From Hydrogenophaga sp. (GTDB taxonomy: Bacteria > Pseudomonadota > Gammaproteobacteria > Burkholderiales > Burkholderiaceae_C): a stretch of DNA of 64,000 bases. The stretch is taken from NCBI RefSeq assembly GCF_019635465.1, contig NZ_JAHBZK010000017.1, positions 1 through 64,000 of the forward strand, written 5' to 3'. The translations under genes and the position numbers were made by a program. This document shows, one piece after another, positions 9,244 to 17,655 of the stretch (position 1 is its first letter; every line of letters begins with the position of its first letter). Below the pieces are notes generated by a model. The model was not told the DNA's origin and made no database searches. It saw nothing but the letters and a program-made list of their open reading frames with translations.

Positions 9244-11034
9244 ATGAGCTACACCGCCCCACTCAAGGACATGCTGTTCAACATCGAGCACCTGGCGCGC
9301 ATCGACCAGGTGGCGCAACTGCCCGGTTTTGAAGACGCCGGTCTGGAGACGGCGCAGGCCGTGCTGGAAGAGTGCGCCAAGCTCAATGAGGGGGTGGTGG
9401 CGCCGCTCAACCGCGAGGGCGATCTCAAGCCGTCGTTCGTGAAGGACGGTGTTGTCACCACCACGCCGGGTTTCAAGGACGCTTACCGCCAATACGCCGA
9501 GGGTGGTTGGCAGGGCCTGCAGCACCCCACCGACTTCGGTGGCCAGGGCCTGCCCAAGACCATCGGCTCCGCTTGCGGCGAAATGCTCAACAGCGCCAAC
9601 CTGAGCTTTGCGCTGTGCCCCCTGCTGACCGACGGCGCCATCGAAGCCCTGCTCACCGCAGGCAGTGATGTGCAGAAGGACACCTACCTGCACAAGCTCA
9701 TCAGCGGTGAGTGGACCGGCACCATGAACCTCACGGAGCCGCAGGCGGGTTCCGATCTGGCGGCGGTGCGCTCGCGCGCCGAGCCACAGCCCGATGGCAC
9801 CTACAAGATCTTCGGCACCAAGATCTTCATCACCTATGGTGAGCACGACATGGCCGACAACATCGTGCACCTGGTATTGGCGCGCGTGGTCGGCGCACCC
9901 GAAGGCGTCAAGGGCATCAGCCTGTTCACCGTGCCCAAGTTTCTGGTCAACGCCGACGGCTCGCTCGGCGCACGCAACGACGTGCATTGCGTGAGCATCG
10001 AGCACAAGCTCGGCATCAAGGCCAGCCCGACCGCGGTCCTGCAGTACGGCGACAACGGTGGCGCCATTGGTACGCTCGTTGGCCAGGAAAACCGCGGCCT
10101 CGAGTACATGTTCATCATGATGAACGCGGCCCGCTACGCCGTCGGCGTGCAGGGTATCGCGGTGAGCGAGCGCGCTTACCAGCAGGCCGTTCAATACGCG
10201 CGCGACCGCGTGCAGAGTCGCCCGGTCGACGGCAGCATGAATACCGCCGCGCCCATCATTCACCACCCCGATGTCAAGCGCATGCTCATGACCATGCGCG
10301 CCGCCACCGAAGGCTGCCGTGCCATGGCCAGCGTGGCGGCTGCCGCCTACGACGCCTCGCACCACCATCCGGACGCCGAGGTGCGCAAGCAGAACCAGGC
10401 GTTCTATGAATTTCTGGTGCCGCTGGTCAAGGGCTACAGCACCGAGATGAGCCTGGAGGTCACCAGCCTGGGGGTGCAGGTGCACGGCGGCATGGGCTTC
10501 ATCGAAGAAACCGGCGCCGCCCAGCACTACCGCGACGCCAAGATCCTGACCATCTACGAGGGCACGACCGCCATCCAGGCGAACGACCTGGTGGGGCGCA
10601 AGACGTCGCGCGACGGCGGCACTGTGGCCAAGGCCATTGCCGCGCAAGTGCAGCAGACCGAGGCCGACCTCGCCAAAAGCGGCAGCGCCAACGCCAAGGC
10701 GGTTGCCAAGCGACTGGCGGCCGCGCGTGAGTCCTTCGTGCAGGCGGTGGAATTCATCGTCGCCAACACCAAGACCAACCCCAACGCGGCGTTTGCCGGC
10801 AGCGTGCCTTACCTCATGCTGGCGGGCAACCTGATGGCGGGCTGGCAACTGGCGCGCGCCCTGCTGGTGGCGCAGGACCTGTCTGCCAAGGGACAGGACA
10901 AGGCCTTCATGGACGCGAAGATCACCACCGCGCGCTTCTACGCCGACCACATCCTCAGTCGTGCGCCGGGCGTGGCGGCTTCGATCGTCGACGGTGCCGA
11001 AGGCGTCACCGAGATGGCCCTCGAAGCCTTCTGA
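9244..11034 (+). CDS. Acyl-CoA dehydrogenase (DmdC/FadE-like, with C-terminal extension)
   Basis: This 596-residue protein belongs to the long acyl-CoA dehydrogenases that carry an extra C-terminal helical domain. The flavin motif MNLTEPQAGSDLAAVRSRA lies near residue 160. The LGVQVHGGMGFIEETGAAQHY region and the catalytic glutamate in YEGTTAIQ (E439) follow. It should oxidise an acyl-CoA to the enoyl-CoA and pass electrons to the ETF encoded next door. The family includes methylmercaptopropionyl-CoA and medium/long-chain enzymes; the substrate cannot be told. The start at 9244 (MSYTAPLKDMLFNIEHL) is the conserved family N-terminus. Confidence 0.93.
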   Translation: MSYTAPLKDMLFNIEHLARIDQVAQLPGFEDAGLETAQAVLEECAKLNEGVVAPLNREGDLKPSFVKDGVVTTTPGFKDAYRQYAEGGWQGLQHPTDFGGQGLPKTIGSACGEMLNSANLSFALCPLLTDGAIEALLTAGSDVQKDTYLHKLISGEWTGTMNLTEPQAGSDLAAVRSRAEPQPDGTYKIFGTKIFITYGEHDMADNIVHLVLARVVGAPEGVKGISLFTVPKFLVNADGSLGARNDVHCVSIEHKLGIKASPTAVLQYGDNGGAIGTLVGQENRGLEYMFIMMNAARYAVGVQGIAVSERAYQQAVQYARDRVQSRPVDGSMNTAAPIIHHPDVKRMLMTMRAATEGCRAMASVAAAAYDASHHHPDAEVRKQNQAFYEFLVPLVKGYSTEMSLEVTSLGVQVHGGMGFIEETGAAQHYRDAKILTIYEGTTAIQANDLVGRKTSRDGGTVAKAIAAQVQQTEADLAKSGSANAKAVAKRLAAARESFVQAVEFIVANTKTNPNAAFAGSVPYLMLAGNLMAGWQLARALLVAQDLSAKGQDKAFMDAKITTARFYADHILSRAPGVAASIVDGAEGVTEMALEAF

Positions 11035-11038
11035 ATTT

Positions 11039-11106
11039 CATTGAGCGTTCGGTCCCGGGTGCCCAGGCGCTCGCCCAACGCGGAACGCACAACGCACAAC
11101 GTCCAG
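11039..11106 (+). repeat. Short dispersed repeat, copy 2
   Basis: The spacer contains TTGAGCGTTCGG, CGCTCGCCCAACGC and AACGCACAACGCACAACG. These are the same words as in the etfA-dehydrogenase spacer and in the spacer at 21724-21768. An AGGAG site follows at the 3' end, before the start at 11115. Confidence 0.5.
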
Positions 11107-11114
11107 GAGACCCC

Positions 11115-12095
11115 ATGCCCGCACCCGAGCGCTACCTGCCCCCGGTCCTCAAGAACCTCAAGTTCCCGGTGATCGGCTCGCCGCTGTTCATCATCAGCAA
11201 CCCCAAGCTCGTGATTGCCCAGTGCAAGGCTGGTGTGGTGGGTTCGATGCCGGCGCTCAATGCGCGCCCGGCCTCGCAACTGGATGAATGGCTGTCCGAG
11301 ATCACCGAGGCGCTGGCCGCGCACGACAAGGCCAACCCCGACAGCCCGGCCGCGCCGTTCGCCATCAACCAGATCGTGCACAAGAGCAACGACCGGCTCG
11401 AGCACGACATGCAGCTGTGTGCCAAGTACAAGGTGCCGATCATCATTACCAGCCTGGGCGCGCGTGAAGACGTCAACCAGGGCGTGCACAGCTGGGGCGG
11501 CATCGTGATGCACGACGTCATCAACAACGTGTTCGCACACAAGGCCATCGAAAAGGGCGCCGACGGCCTGATCCCCGTGGCCGCGGGTGCCGGCGGCCAC
11601 GCCAGCGTCAAGAGCCCGTTCGCCATGATCCAGGAGATCCGCGAGTGGTTCGGTGGCCCGGTGGCGCTGTCGGGCTCCATTGCGTCGGGCGGCGCCATCC
11701 TGGCCGCGCAGGCCATGGGTGCCGACCTGGCCTACATCGGCTCGGCCTTCATTGCCACCGACGAAGCGCGCGCGGTCGATGGCTACAAGGAGATGATCGT
11801 CCAGAGCAACTCGGACGAAATCGTCTACAGCAACTTCTACACGGGCATCCACGGCAACTACCTCAAAGGCTCCATCCGCAACGCCGGCATGGACCCGGAG
11901 AACCTGCCGGTGAGCGACCCGAGCAAGATGAACTTTGCGTCGGGTGAGGGCGCCAATTCGGCCAAGGCCTGGCGCGACATCTGGGGCTGTGGCCAGGGCA
12001 TCGGCGCCATCCGCGAGATCGTGCCCGCGGGTGAGCTTGTCGCGCGTTTCAAGCGCGAGTACGCCGAGGCGAAGGCGCGCATCTGCGCAGCCTGA
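11115..12095 (+). CDS. Nitronate monooxygenase family flavoprotein (2-nitropropane dioxygenase-like)
   Basis: This 326-residue FMN enzyme has the TIM-barrel features of the NMO family: GSPLFIISNPKLVIAQCKAGVVGSMPALNAR, GADGLIPVAAGAGGHAS (flavin phosphate loop) and GGAILAAQAMGADLAYIGSAFIAT. NMO enzymes oxidise nitroalkanes, but relatives near fatty-acid genes may act on other substrates. AGGAG lies 7 bases before the ATG. It follows the acyl-CoA dehydrogenase on the same strand and ends in an intrinsic terminator, so it closes the etf/beta-oxidation block. Confidence 0.88.
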   Translation: MPAPERYLPPVLKNLKFPVIGSPLFIISNPKLVIAQCKAGVVGSMPALNARPASQLDEWLSEITEALAAHDKANPDSPAAPFAINQIVHKSNDRLEHDMQLCAKYKVPIIITSLGAREDVNQGVHSWGGIVMHDVINNVFAHKAIEKGADGLIPVAAGAGGHASVKSPFAMIQEIREWFGGPVALSGSIASGGAILAAQAMGADLAYIGSAFIATDEARAVDGYKEMIVQSNSDEIVYSNFYTGIHGNYLKGSIRNAGMDPENLPVSDPSKMNFASGEGANSAKAWRDIWGCGQGIGAIREIVPAGELVARFKREYAEAKARICAA

Positions 12096-12118
12096 TCGCC
12101 CATCGGGCCCTCCGCAAG

Positions 12119-12141
12119 AGCCGGCAACTGCCGGCTTTTTT
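12119..12141 (+). terminator. Intrinsic terminator after the nitronate monooxygenase gene
   Basis: AGCCGGC-AACT-GCCGGCT is followed by TTTTT. It stands between this gene and the convergent LacI regulator gene. Confidence 0.85.
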
Positions 12142-12150
12142 GTGCGTGCG

Positions 12151-13212
12151 TCAGCTGCTGCCGCGCACCACGAGTTCAAAACCCAGATCGGTGCTGGCCT
12201 GCACGGCCGGGTCACCGCGCAACAGGGCGAGCAGGGTGCGTGCGCCCGCCTCACCCACCGCACGGCGCGGCGTGCGCACCGTGGTCAAGGGCGGCAGCAT
12301 CTGGTCGCTGCCCGACAGGTCGTTGAAGCCGGCCACCGCGATCTGCTGCGGCACGGCCACGCCCAGGCGCAACGCAGCCAGCAGGCCACCCTGTGCCAGG
12401 TCGTCGTTGCAGAAGAAGATCGCGTCAACGTCGGGGCGCGTTCGCACCAGGTCTTCGAACAGTTCACCCCCCAGGCGCATGGATGAGGGCTGCGGACTCA
12501 GCAGCTCAAGGCGCGCGTCGTAGACGCCCGCATCGCGCAGGCAATGGCGATAGCCCTCGGCGCGCTGCAGCGTGCGTGGGTCGAGCTGGGCGGCGATGAA
12601 GGCCACGCGCCGCCGGCCACGGTCCAGCAGGTGTTGAGCGATGGCGTAGCCCGCGTCGTGCTGCGAGAAACCCACACAGTGCACGCCCGGCGCGGCGGTG
12701 AGCTCCATCAGGTACACGCAGGGAATGCCCGAGGTCGCCACCATCTGGCGCGCCGCCTCGGTGCGGTCGAAGCCGGTCAGCAACAGCCCCGCGGGCCGCT
12801 GGGCGAGGTAGCCGCGCAGGAGTTGTTCTTCTTCCATCGGGTCGTAGTGCGTCACGCCGATCAGGGGCTGGTAGCCATGGGGCAGCAGCTCGCGGTGCAC
12901 GGCTTCGATCACGTCCACGAACAGCGCGTTCGACAGCAGCGGCACCAGCACCGGCACCTGGGTGCCGCGTTGCGAGGCGAGGGCGCGGGCAGCGGGGTCG
13001 GGCACGTAGCCCAGTTCGGCAGCGGCGACCTTGACGCGCTCGACGAGTTCGGCGGCCACGCCGCGTTCGCCACGCAGGGCGCGCGATGCGGTGATCGGGC
13101 TCACACCCGCGCTGCGGGCGACTTCCTGCAAGGTGATGCGCCCACTGGGGCGACGGCGGCGTTCGGAGCTGGGCAAGAGTTTTCCCGGTGGTTGGGTGAG
13201 TGAATTGGACAT
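12151..13212 (-). CDS. LacI-family repressor, probable gluconate regulator (GntR type)
   Basis: This 353-residue regulator has an N-terminal LacI helix-turn-helix at residues 26-48 (ITLQEVARSAGVSPITASRALRG) and a periplasmic-binding-like effector domain (VPVLVPLLSNALFVDVIEAVHREL ... IAVAGFNDLSGSDQMLPPLTTVRTPRR). It is divergent from gluconokinase and a TRAP transporter. Two identical GGATAGCGCTACC sites lie between the genes, one directly before its own start. It probably represses both directions and is released by gluconate or 6-phosphogluconate (inference from neighbours). The ATG at 13212 gives the family-typical length; the longer open frame is ignored. Confidence 0.87.
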   Translation of the reverse strand: MSNSLTQPPGKLLPSSERRRRPSGRITLQEVARSAGVSPITASRALRGERGVAAELVERVKVAAAELGYVPDPAARALASQRGTQVPVLVPLLSNALFVDVIEAVHRELLPHGYQPLIGVTHYDPMEEEQLLRGYLAQRPAGLLLTGFDRTEAARQMVATSGIPCVYLMELTAAPGVHCVGFSQHDAGYAIAQHLLDRGRRRVAFIAAQLDPRTLQRAEGYRHCLRDAGVYDARLELLSPQPSSMRLGGELFEDLVRTRPDVDAIFFCNDDLAQGGLLAALRLGVAVPQQIAVAGFNDLSGSDQMLPPLTTVRTPRRAVGEAGARTLLALLRGDPAVQASTDLGFELVVRGSS

Positions 13213-13214
13213 TA

Positions 13215-13227
13215 GGATAGCGCTACC
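13215..13227. promoter_or_regulatory. LacI-type operator GGATAGCGCTACC, copy 1
   Basis: This near-perfect palindrome around AGCGCT starts 3 bp upstream of the regulator ATG, and an identical copy lies 129 bp away. This is an autoregulatory operator by position. Confidence 0.7.
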
Positions 13228-13343
13228 ATAGCGGGCTTCGCATCCAGATCGACCCTGATTGCACGCATCCAGGCGGCAAGCGTCGAGTGAATGCGACACC
13301 CATCGGCGGCGATTCGTGAGAGCCGCCTTCTTTCGATTTCTTT

Positions 13344-13356
13344 GGATAGCGCTACC
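13344..13356. promoter_or_regulatory. LacI-type operator GGATAGCGCTACC, copy 2
   Basis: This identical 13-bp palindrome ends 3 bp before the gluconokinase ATG. Two spaced copies could let a LacI-family tetramer or two dimers control both divergent units. Confidence 0.7.
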
Positions 13357-13358
13357 CG

Positions 13359-13895
13359 ATGTCCACATCCCCGCTTCCCACCCGCCTCGTCGTCATGGGC
13401 GTGGCCGGCTGCGGCAAGTCCAGCCTGGGCCAGCAGGGCGCGGCCGCGTTGGGTCTGCCGCTGTTGGAAGGCGACGACTTCCACTCGCCCGCCAACCTCG
13501 CCAAGATGCGCGGCGGTGTGGCGCTGAGCGACGACGACCGCGCGACCTGGCTCGATGCCCTGGCGGCGGAGCTGGCGCAGCGACCCGACGGCGTGGTGCT
13601 GACCTGCTCGGCGCTCAAGCGGCGCTACCGCGACCGACTGCGCGCCGCCGCACCGGGGTTGCGCTTTGTGTTTCTGCAGCTCACCCGCGAGCAGGCACGC
13701 GAGCGCGTGGCGGCCCGGCCCGGGCACGTGTTTCCGGTGAGCCTGGTCGACAGCCAGTTCGAGGCGCTGGAAGACCCCTGCGGCGAACCCGGCGTGCTGG
13801 CACTGGACGCCACACGGCCACTGGTCGATCTGGTGGCGGCACTGGCGGATTGGGTGCGCCGCACACCCGCGCCCGGCGAGGAGATGCGCGCATGA
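13359..13895 (+). CDS. gntK: Gluconokinase
   Basis: This 178-residue kinase has a P-loop at residues 14-21 (GVAGCGKS), the substrate segment LLEGDDFHSPANLAKMRGGVALSDDDR, and CSALKRRYRDRLR. All are standard for GntK, which phosphorylates D-gluconate with ATP to 6-phosphogluconate. The product feeds Edd, encoded at 29295-31118. Its stop overlaps the start of the TRAP small-permease gene (ATGA). The divergent LacI repressor and the operator directly before the start indicate gluconate-responsive control. Confidence 0.95.
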   Translation: MSTSPLPTRLVVMGVAGCGKSSLGQQGAAALGLPLLEGDDFHSPANLAKMRGGVALSDDDRATWLDALAAELAQRPDGVVLTCSALKRRYRDRLRAAAPGLRFVFLQLTREQARERVAARPGHVFPVSLVDSQFEALEDPCGEPGVLALDATRPLVDLVAALADWVRRTPAPGEEMRA

Positions 13896-14374
13896 ACCTG
13901 CAACGCTGGATCAAACATCTGTCGGAGGCCTTGCTGGCCATGTGCCTGCTGGGCATGGTGGTGGCCGTGTTCGGCAACGTGGTGCTGCGCTACGGCTGGG
14001 GCACTGGCTGGGTGGTGTCGGAGGAGCTGTCGCGCCTGCTGTTCGTCTGGCTGGTGGCCATCGCCGCCACACTCACCTTCGCTGAAGGCAAGCACCTGGG
14101 TTTCGACCTGGTCACCGCGCGCCTGCAGGGTCTGCCGGCGGCGGCGTTGCGCTGGCTCACCCGCGTGCTCATTGCGCTGTCGCTGTACTACCTGATCACC
14201 GGTGCCTGGGCGCAGGTGGTGGTCGGCATGGACAGCCACAGCCCGGTCATGAACTACCCGCTGGCGCTGGGCGCTGGCGCCATCCTCGTGATGGGCGTGT
14301 GCATGGCCGTGCTGCTGTTGCTGCAGGCGCTGGCCGAGCTGCGGGGCACGCCCGCATCGGGAGAGTCGGCATGA
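13892..14374 (+). CDS. dctQ: TRAP transporter small permease (DctQ family)
   Basis: This 160-residue protein has four predicted membrane helices and the DctQ pattern (VFGNVVLRYGWGTGWVVSEELSRLLFVWLVAIAATL, with SEEL after helix 2). It is translationally coupled to gntK upstream and to dctM downstream (four-base overlaps on both sides). It stabilises the large permease. The operon with gluconokinase suggests gluconate or a related sugar acid as cargo. Confidence 0.92.
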   Translation: MNLQRWIKHLSEALLAMCLLGMVVAVFGNVVLRYGWGTGWVVSEELSRLLFVWLVAIAATLTFAEGKHLGFDLVTARLQGLPAAALRWLTRVLIALSLYYLITGAWAQVVVGMDSHSPVMNYPLALGAGAILVMGVCMAVLLLLQALAELRGTPASGESA

Positions 14375-15648
14375 CCATCGTGCTCTTCCTGCTGGTGCTG
14401 TTCGCCGCCATGACGGTCGGTGTGCCCATTGCCTTTGCGCTGATGCTGACGGCACTGGCGCTGATGGTGCAGCTCGACTTCTTCGACGCACAACTGCTGG
14501 CGCAGAACGTGCAGGCCGGCTTCGACAGCTTCCCGCTGCTGGCGGTGCCCTTCTTCATTCTGGCCGGTGAGCTGATGAACGCGGGCGGCCTGAGCCGGCG
14601 CATCATCGACCTGGCCAGGGCCTTCGTCGGCCACATCCCGGGTGGGCTGGGCTACGTGGCCATCGCGGCCTCGTTGCTGCTGGCCTCGATGAGCGGATCG
14701 GCCATTGCCGACACGGCCGCGCTGGCCACCTTGCTGCTGCCCATGATGCGCGAGCAGCGCTACCCCGAAGGCTCGAGCGCCGGCCTCATCGCCTCCGGCG
14801 GCATCATCGCGCCGATCGTGCCGCCCTCGATGCCGATGGTGATCTACGGGGTGACCACCAACACCTCGATCAGCAAGCTGTTCCTGGCCGGCATCGTGCC
14901 GGGCGTGATCATGGCCACCGCGCTGGTGCTGGTGTGGCGCCGCATTGCGGGCCGCGAGCACCTGCCGGTGGCCGAGAAGACCGACTGGCCGCACCGGCGC
15001 CAGGTGTTGGCGTCCAGCGTGTGGGCCTTGTTCATGCCGGTCATCATCATCGGCGGCCTGCGCCTGGGGCTGTTCACGCCCACCGAGGCCGCCGTCGTGG
15101 CCGCCGTGTACGCCATGCTGATCGCGGTGTTCGTCTACCGCGAGCTCAGCCTGGGCCGCCTGTACCGCGTGTTTGTCGATGCCGCGCGCACCACCGGTGT
15201 GGTGATGTTCCTGTGCGGCGCGGCCACCGCGGCCAGCTACATGATCACGCTGGCCGACCTGCCCAACCAACTGGCCGGGGTGATGGGCCCGCTGCTGCAC
15301 AACCCCATGCTGTTCATGGCGGTGGTGGCGGTGTTCCTGCTGGCCGTGGGCATGGTCATGGACCTCACGCCCACCATCCTCATCCTGGCGCCGGTGCTGG
15401 CGCCGCTGGCGGCCAAGGCCGGCATCGACCCGGTGTACTTCGGGCTGATCTTCATCTTCGTCGGCTGCCTGGGCCTGCTCACGCCGCCCGTGGGCACGGT
15501 GCTCAACGTGGTCGCCGGCGTCGGCGGGCTGCGCATGGCGCCGGTGATTCGCGGCGTCATGCCCTTCCTTCTGGTCTACGCGGCCGTGCTGGCCCTGCTC
15601 ATCGTGTTCCCCGCCATCGTCATCCAACCGCTCAAGTGGATGTTCTGA
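14371..15648 (+). CDS. dctM: TRAP transporter large permease (DctM family)
   Basis: This 425-residue, highly hydrophobic DctM protein has FFILAGELMNAGGLSRRIIDLA, SGSAIADTAALATLLLPMM, GGIIAPIVPPSMPMVIYG and, near the end, GLLTPPVGTVLNVVAGVG. It is the sodium/solute channel of the gntK-linked TRAP system. The start at 14371 overlaps the dctQ stop; a longer upstream frame is not used. The binding-protein gene follows after 73 bp. Confidence 0.94.
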   Translation: MTIVLFLLVLFAAMTVGVPIAFALMLTALALMVQLDFFDAQLLAQNVQAGFDSFPLLAVPFFILAGELMNAGGLSRRIIDLARAFVGHIPGGLGYVAIAASLLLASMSGSAIADTAALATLLLPMMREQRYPEGSSAGLIASGGIIAPIVPPSMPMVIYGVTTNTSISKLFLAGIVPGVIMATALVLVWRRIAGREHLPVAEKTDWPHRRQVLASSVWALFMPVIIIGGLRLGLFTPTEAAVVAAVYAMLIAVFVYRELSLGRLYRVFVDAARTTGVVMFLCGAATAASYMITLADLPNQLAGVMGPLLHNPMLFMAVVAVFLLAVGMVMDLTPTILILAPVLAPLAAKAGIDPVYFGLIFIFVGCLGLLTPPVGTVLNVVAGVGGLRMAPVIRGVMPFLLVYAAVLALLIVFPAIVIQPLKWMF

Positions 15649-15721
15649 CGATGACCCCTTGCCCCATCCGGGGATTCGCTTCCACCGACGGCCTGCGGGC
15701 CCCTACAACCAGGAGATGACC

Positions 15722-16738
15722 ATGAAACTCAAACAACTCGTGCTGACCCTCGGCGTGGCGCTGGCCGCGGCGGCCGGTGGCATTGCCCACGCGCAGGACA
15801 TCAAGCCGCGTCTTATCCGCTTCGGCTACGGCCTCAACGAAGTGTCCAACCAGGGCCGCGCCGCCAAGCTGTTTGCCGAAGAGGTCGAGAAAGCCTCGGG
15901 CGGCAAGATGAAGGTGCGCGCCATCGGCGCCGCCGCGCTCGGCTCCGACGTGCAGATGCAGCAGGCCCTCATCGGGGGTGCGCAGGAAATGATGGTCGGC
16001 TCCACCGCCACCCTGGTCGGTATCACCAAAGAGATGGCCATCTGGGACACCCCCTTCCTGTTCAACAACGCGCAGGAAGCCGACGCCGTGCTCGACGGCC
16101 CGGTGGGCCAGAAGGTGATGGACAAGCTGCAGGAGAAAGGCCTCGTCGGCCTGGTCTACTGGGAGAACGGCTTTCGCAACCTCACCAACAACAAGCGCGC
16201 GGTCAACAAGCTTGAAGACTTCGATGGCATCAAGCTGCGCGTGATGCAGAACAACGTCTTCATCGACAGCTTCAAGACCCTGGGTGCCAACGCCGTGCCG
16301 TTGCCGTTCTCCGAGCTGTTCACCGCGCTCGAGACCAAGACCGTCGACGGCCAGGAGAACCCCTACAACACCATCCTGTCCAGCAAGTTCTACGAGGTGC
16401 AGAAGTACCTGACCGTGACCAACCACGTCTACAGCCCCTGGATCGTGACGGTGAGCAAGAAGTGGTGGGACCAGCTCAGCAAGGACGAGCAGAAGGTGCT
16501 GATGGATGCCGCCGTGAAGAGCCGCGACTTCGAACGCAAGGACACCCGCGCTGAAGCCGACAAGGCGCTCGCCGAACTCAAGGGCAAGGGCATGCAGATC
16601 AACCAGCTCAGCCCGGCCGAAGCCAACCGCATGCGCGAGAAACTGGGCGCGGTCAACGCCAGCATCGCCGCCAACGTGGGTGAAGATCTGTGGAAAGACA
16701 CCCAGGCCGCGATCGCCAAGGCGCGCGGCGGCAAGTGA
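15722..16738 (+). CDS. dctP: TRAP transporter substrate-binding protein (DctP family), probable gluconate binder
   Basis: This 338-residue protein has a signal peptide cleaved after AHA (residue 24) and DctP features: IRFGYGLNEVSNQGRAAKLFAEEVEKASGGKM, LVYWENGFRNLTNNKRAV, the LKLRV-like GIKLRVMQN arginine segment, and DGQENPYNTILSSKFYEVQKYL. The usual carboxylate-binding arginine of DctP proteins fits the GIKLRVMQN site. AGGAG lies 6 bases before the ATG at 15722. It completes the gntK-dctQMP operon and ends in a terminator. Gluconate specificity is inferred from the operon only. Confidence 0.92.
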   Translation: MKLKQLVLTLGVALAAAAGGIAHAQDIKPRLIRFGYGLNEVSNQGRAAKLFAEEVEKASGGKMKVRAIGAAALGSDVQMQQALIGGAQEMMVGSTATLVGITKEMAIWDTPFLFNNAQEADAVLDGPVGQKVMDKLQEKGLVGLVYWENGFRNLTNNKRAVNKLEDFDGIKLRVMQNNVFIDSFKTLGANAVPLPFSELFTALETKTVDGQENPYNTILSSKFYEVQKYLTVTNHVYSPWIVTVSKKWWDQLSKDEQKVLMDAAVKSRDFERKDTRAEADKALAELKGKGMQINQLSPAEANRMREKLGAVNASIAANVGEDLWKDTQAAIAKARGGK

Positions 16739-16756
16739 TCCTGGCCTCTCCATAAG

Positions 16757-16786
16757 AAAGGCCGGCCTCACAGAGGCCGGCCTTTT
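16757..16786. terminator. Bidirectional intrinsic terminator
   Basis: AAAGGCCGGCCT and AGGCCGGCCTTT form a 12-bp stem with a five-base loop. T-rich runs lie on both sides, between the convergent dctP and lipoprotein genes. Confidence 0.85.
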
Positions 16787-16808
16787 CCTTGTCATGATGC
16801 GCTGTGGG

Positions 16809-17465
16809 TCACTTGGCGGGCCGCACGCGCGACAGCAACTCGGCGTCCAGCACGCCTGCACCCTGAGGGTGAGACGCCGGGCGTTCGACATGGCGCTTGA
16901 TGGTTGCCAGTCCGTCCGCCGGTGCGGCCCAGCGCGTCTCGGCCTCGCCCAGGTTGTCGGTCCATTGCAGCTTCCATGCCTTGAAGGTGCCGGCCGGCAC
17001 CGTCACGTCTTCATAAGCCACCACCTTCCATTGGATCGTGAGCGTCCGCTTGGCGCCCGTCACGAAGTTGGTCACTTCGTGGGTGGAGGTCCAGGTTTTT
17101 CCCAGCTCCAGCGGCCAGCGGTAACCCATGGGCGGGTTGAACGCTGCGAGCGGCGAACCATCAGGTCGCTGGTAGGCCACCACGTCGAAGGTGACTGGGT
17201 CGTGCAGCGACACGCCGGCCTGCGGGGCACCGAAAGCAATCATGGGCTTGCCCTGCCAGCTGGCAGGCGCGTGCGTCCATGTCACCTTGCCATCGAAAAT
17301 GCCCAGACTGCCAGAGCTCTTTCGGTGGAAGGTGGTGACGGTGCCCATGGGATCGGGGACCATCCTCTCGGCCACGGGCGGCGTGCTGGCGCAACCGGCG
17401 GACAAGACGACGGCCGCCGCGGTGGCGGTCATCAGCAGGACGTTGGCTCTTCTTGTGGTTCGCAT
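16809..17465 (-). CDS. Predicted outer-membrane or periplasmic lipoprotein, function unknown
   Basis: This 218-residue protein has a type II signal peptide and lipobox LSAGC, with the lipidated cysteine at residue 25, followed by a mostly beta-type soluble domain (WTSTHEVTNFVTGAKRTLTIQWKVVAYEDVTVPAGTFKAWKL). That last pattern is seen in several uncharacterised bacterial lipoproteins with a DUF3108-like fold; I do not assign a family. The ATG at 17465 gives the complete signal peptide. It is divergent from a VOC protein gene, and two FNR-like boxes lie in between. Confidence 0.75.
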   Translation of the reverse strand: MRTTRRANVLLMTATAAAVVLSAGCASTPPVAERMVPDPMGTVTTFHRKSSGSLGIFDGKVTWTHAPASWQGKPMIAFGAPQAGVSLHDPVTFDVVAYQRPDGSPLAAFNPPMGYRWPLELGKTWTSTHEVTNFVTGAKRTLTIQWKVVAYEDVTVPAGTFKAWKLQWTDNLGEAETRWAAPADGLATIKRHVERPASHPQGAGVLDAELLSRVRPAK

Positions 17466-17545
17466 GAATGTCTCCGTTGGTGGACTGGGGGTGCAGGCGT
17501 TCAGGCCTGCTGAAAACCACTCTAGGAACTCCGGCACACCGGTTT

Positions 17546-17559
17546 TTGATTTGCGTCAA
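17546..17559. promoter_or_regulatory. FNR/ANR-like box TTGATTTGCGTCAA
   Basis: This agrees with the FNR consensus TTGAT-N4-ATCAA except at one base of the second half. It lies in the divergent spacer between the lipoprotein and VOC genes. Confidence 0.4.
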
Positions 17560-17605
17560 ACCCCGTTTCGGGCAGGTGTTCCCCGGCAGCCTTCCCGCAC
17601 AAGGC

Positions 17606-17619
17606 TTGACCGGCGTCAA
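17606..17619. promoter_or_regulatory. Second FNR-like dyad TTGACCGGCGTCAA
   Basis: This is a perfect TTGAC-N4-GTCAA dyad 60 bp from the first one and 36 bp upstream of the VOC gene start. Similar dyads bind other regulators too, so the FNR assignment is tentative. Confidence 0.35.
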
Positions 17620-17655
17620 ATGGGCGGTAATTCCTCAATCAACACGGAGAGTTCC

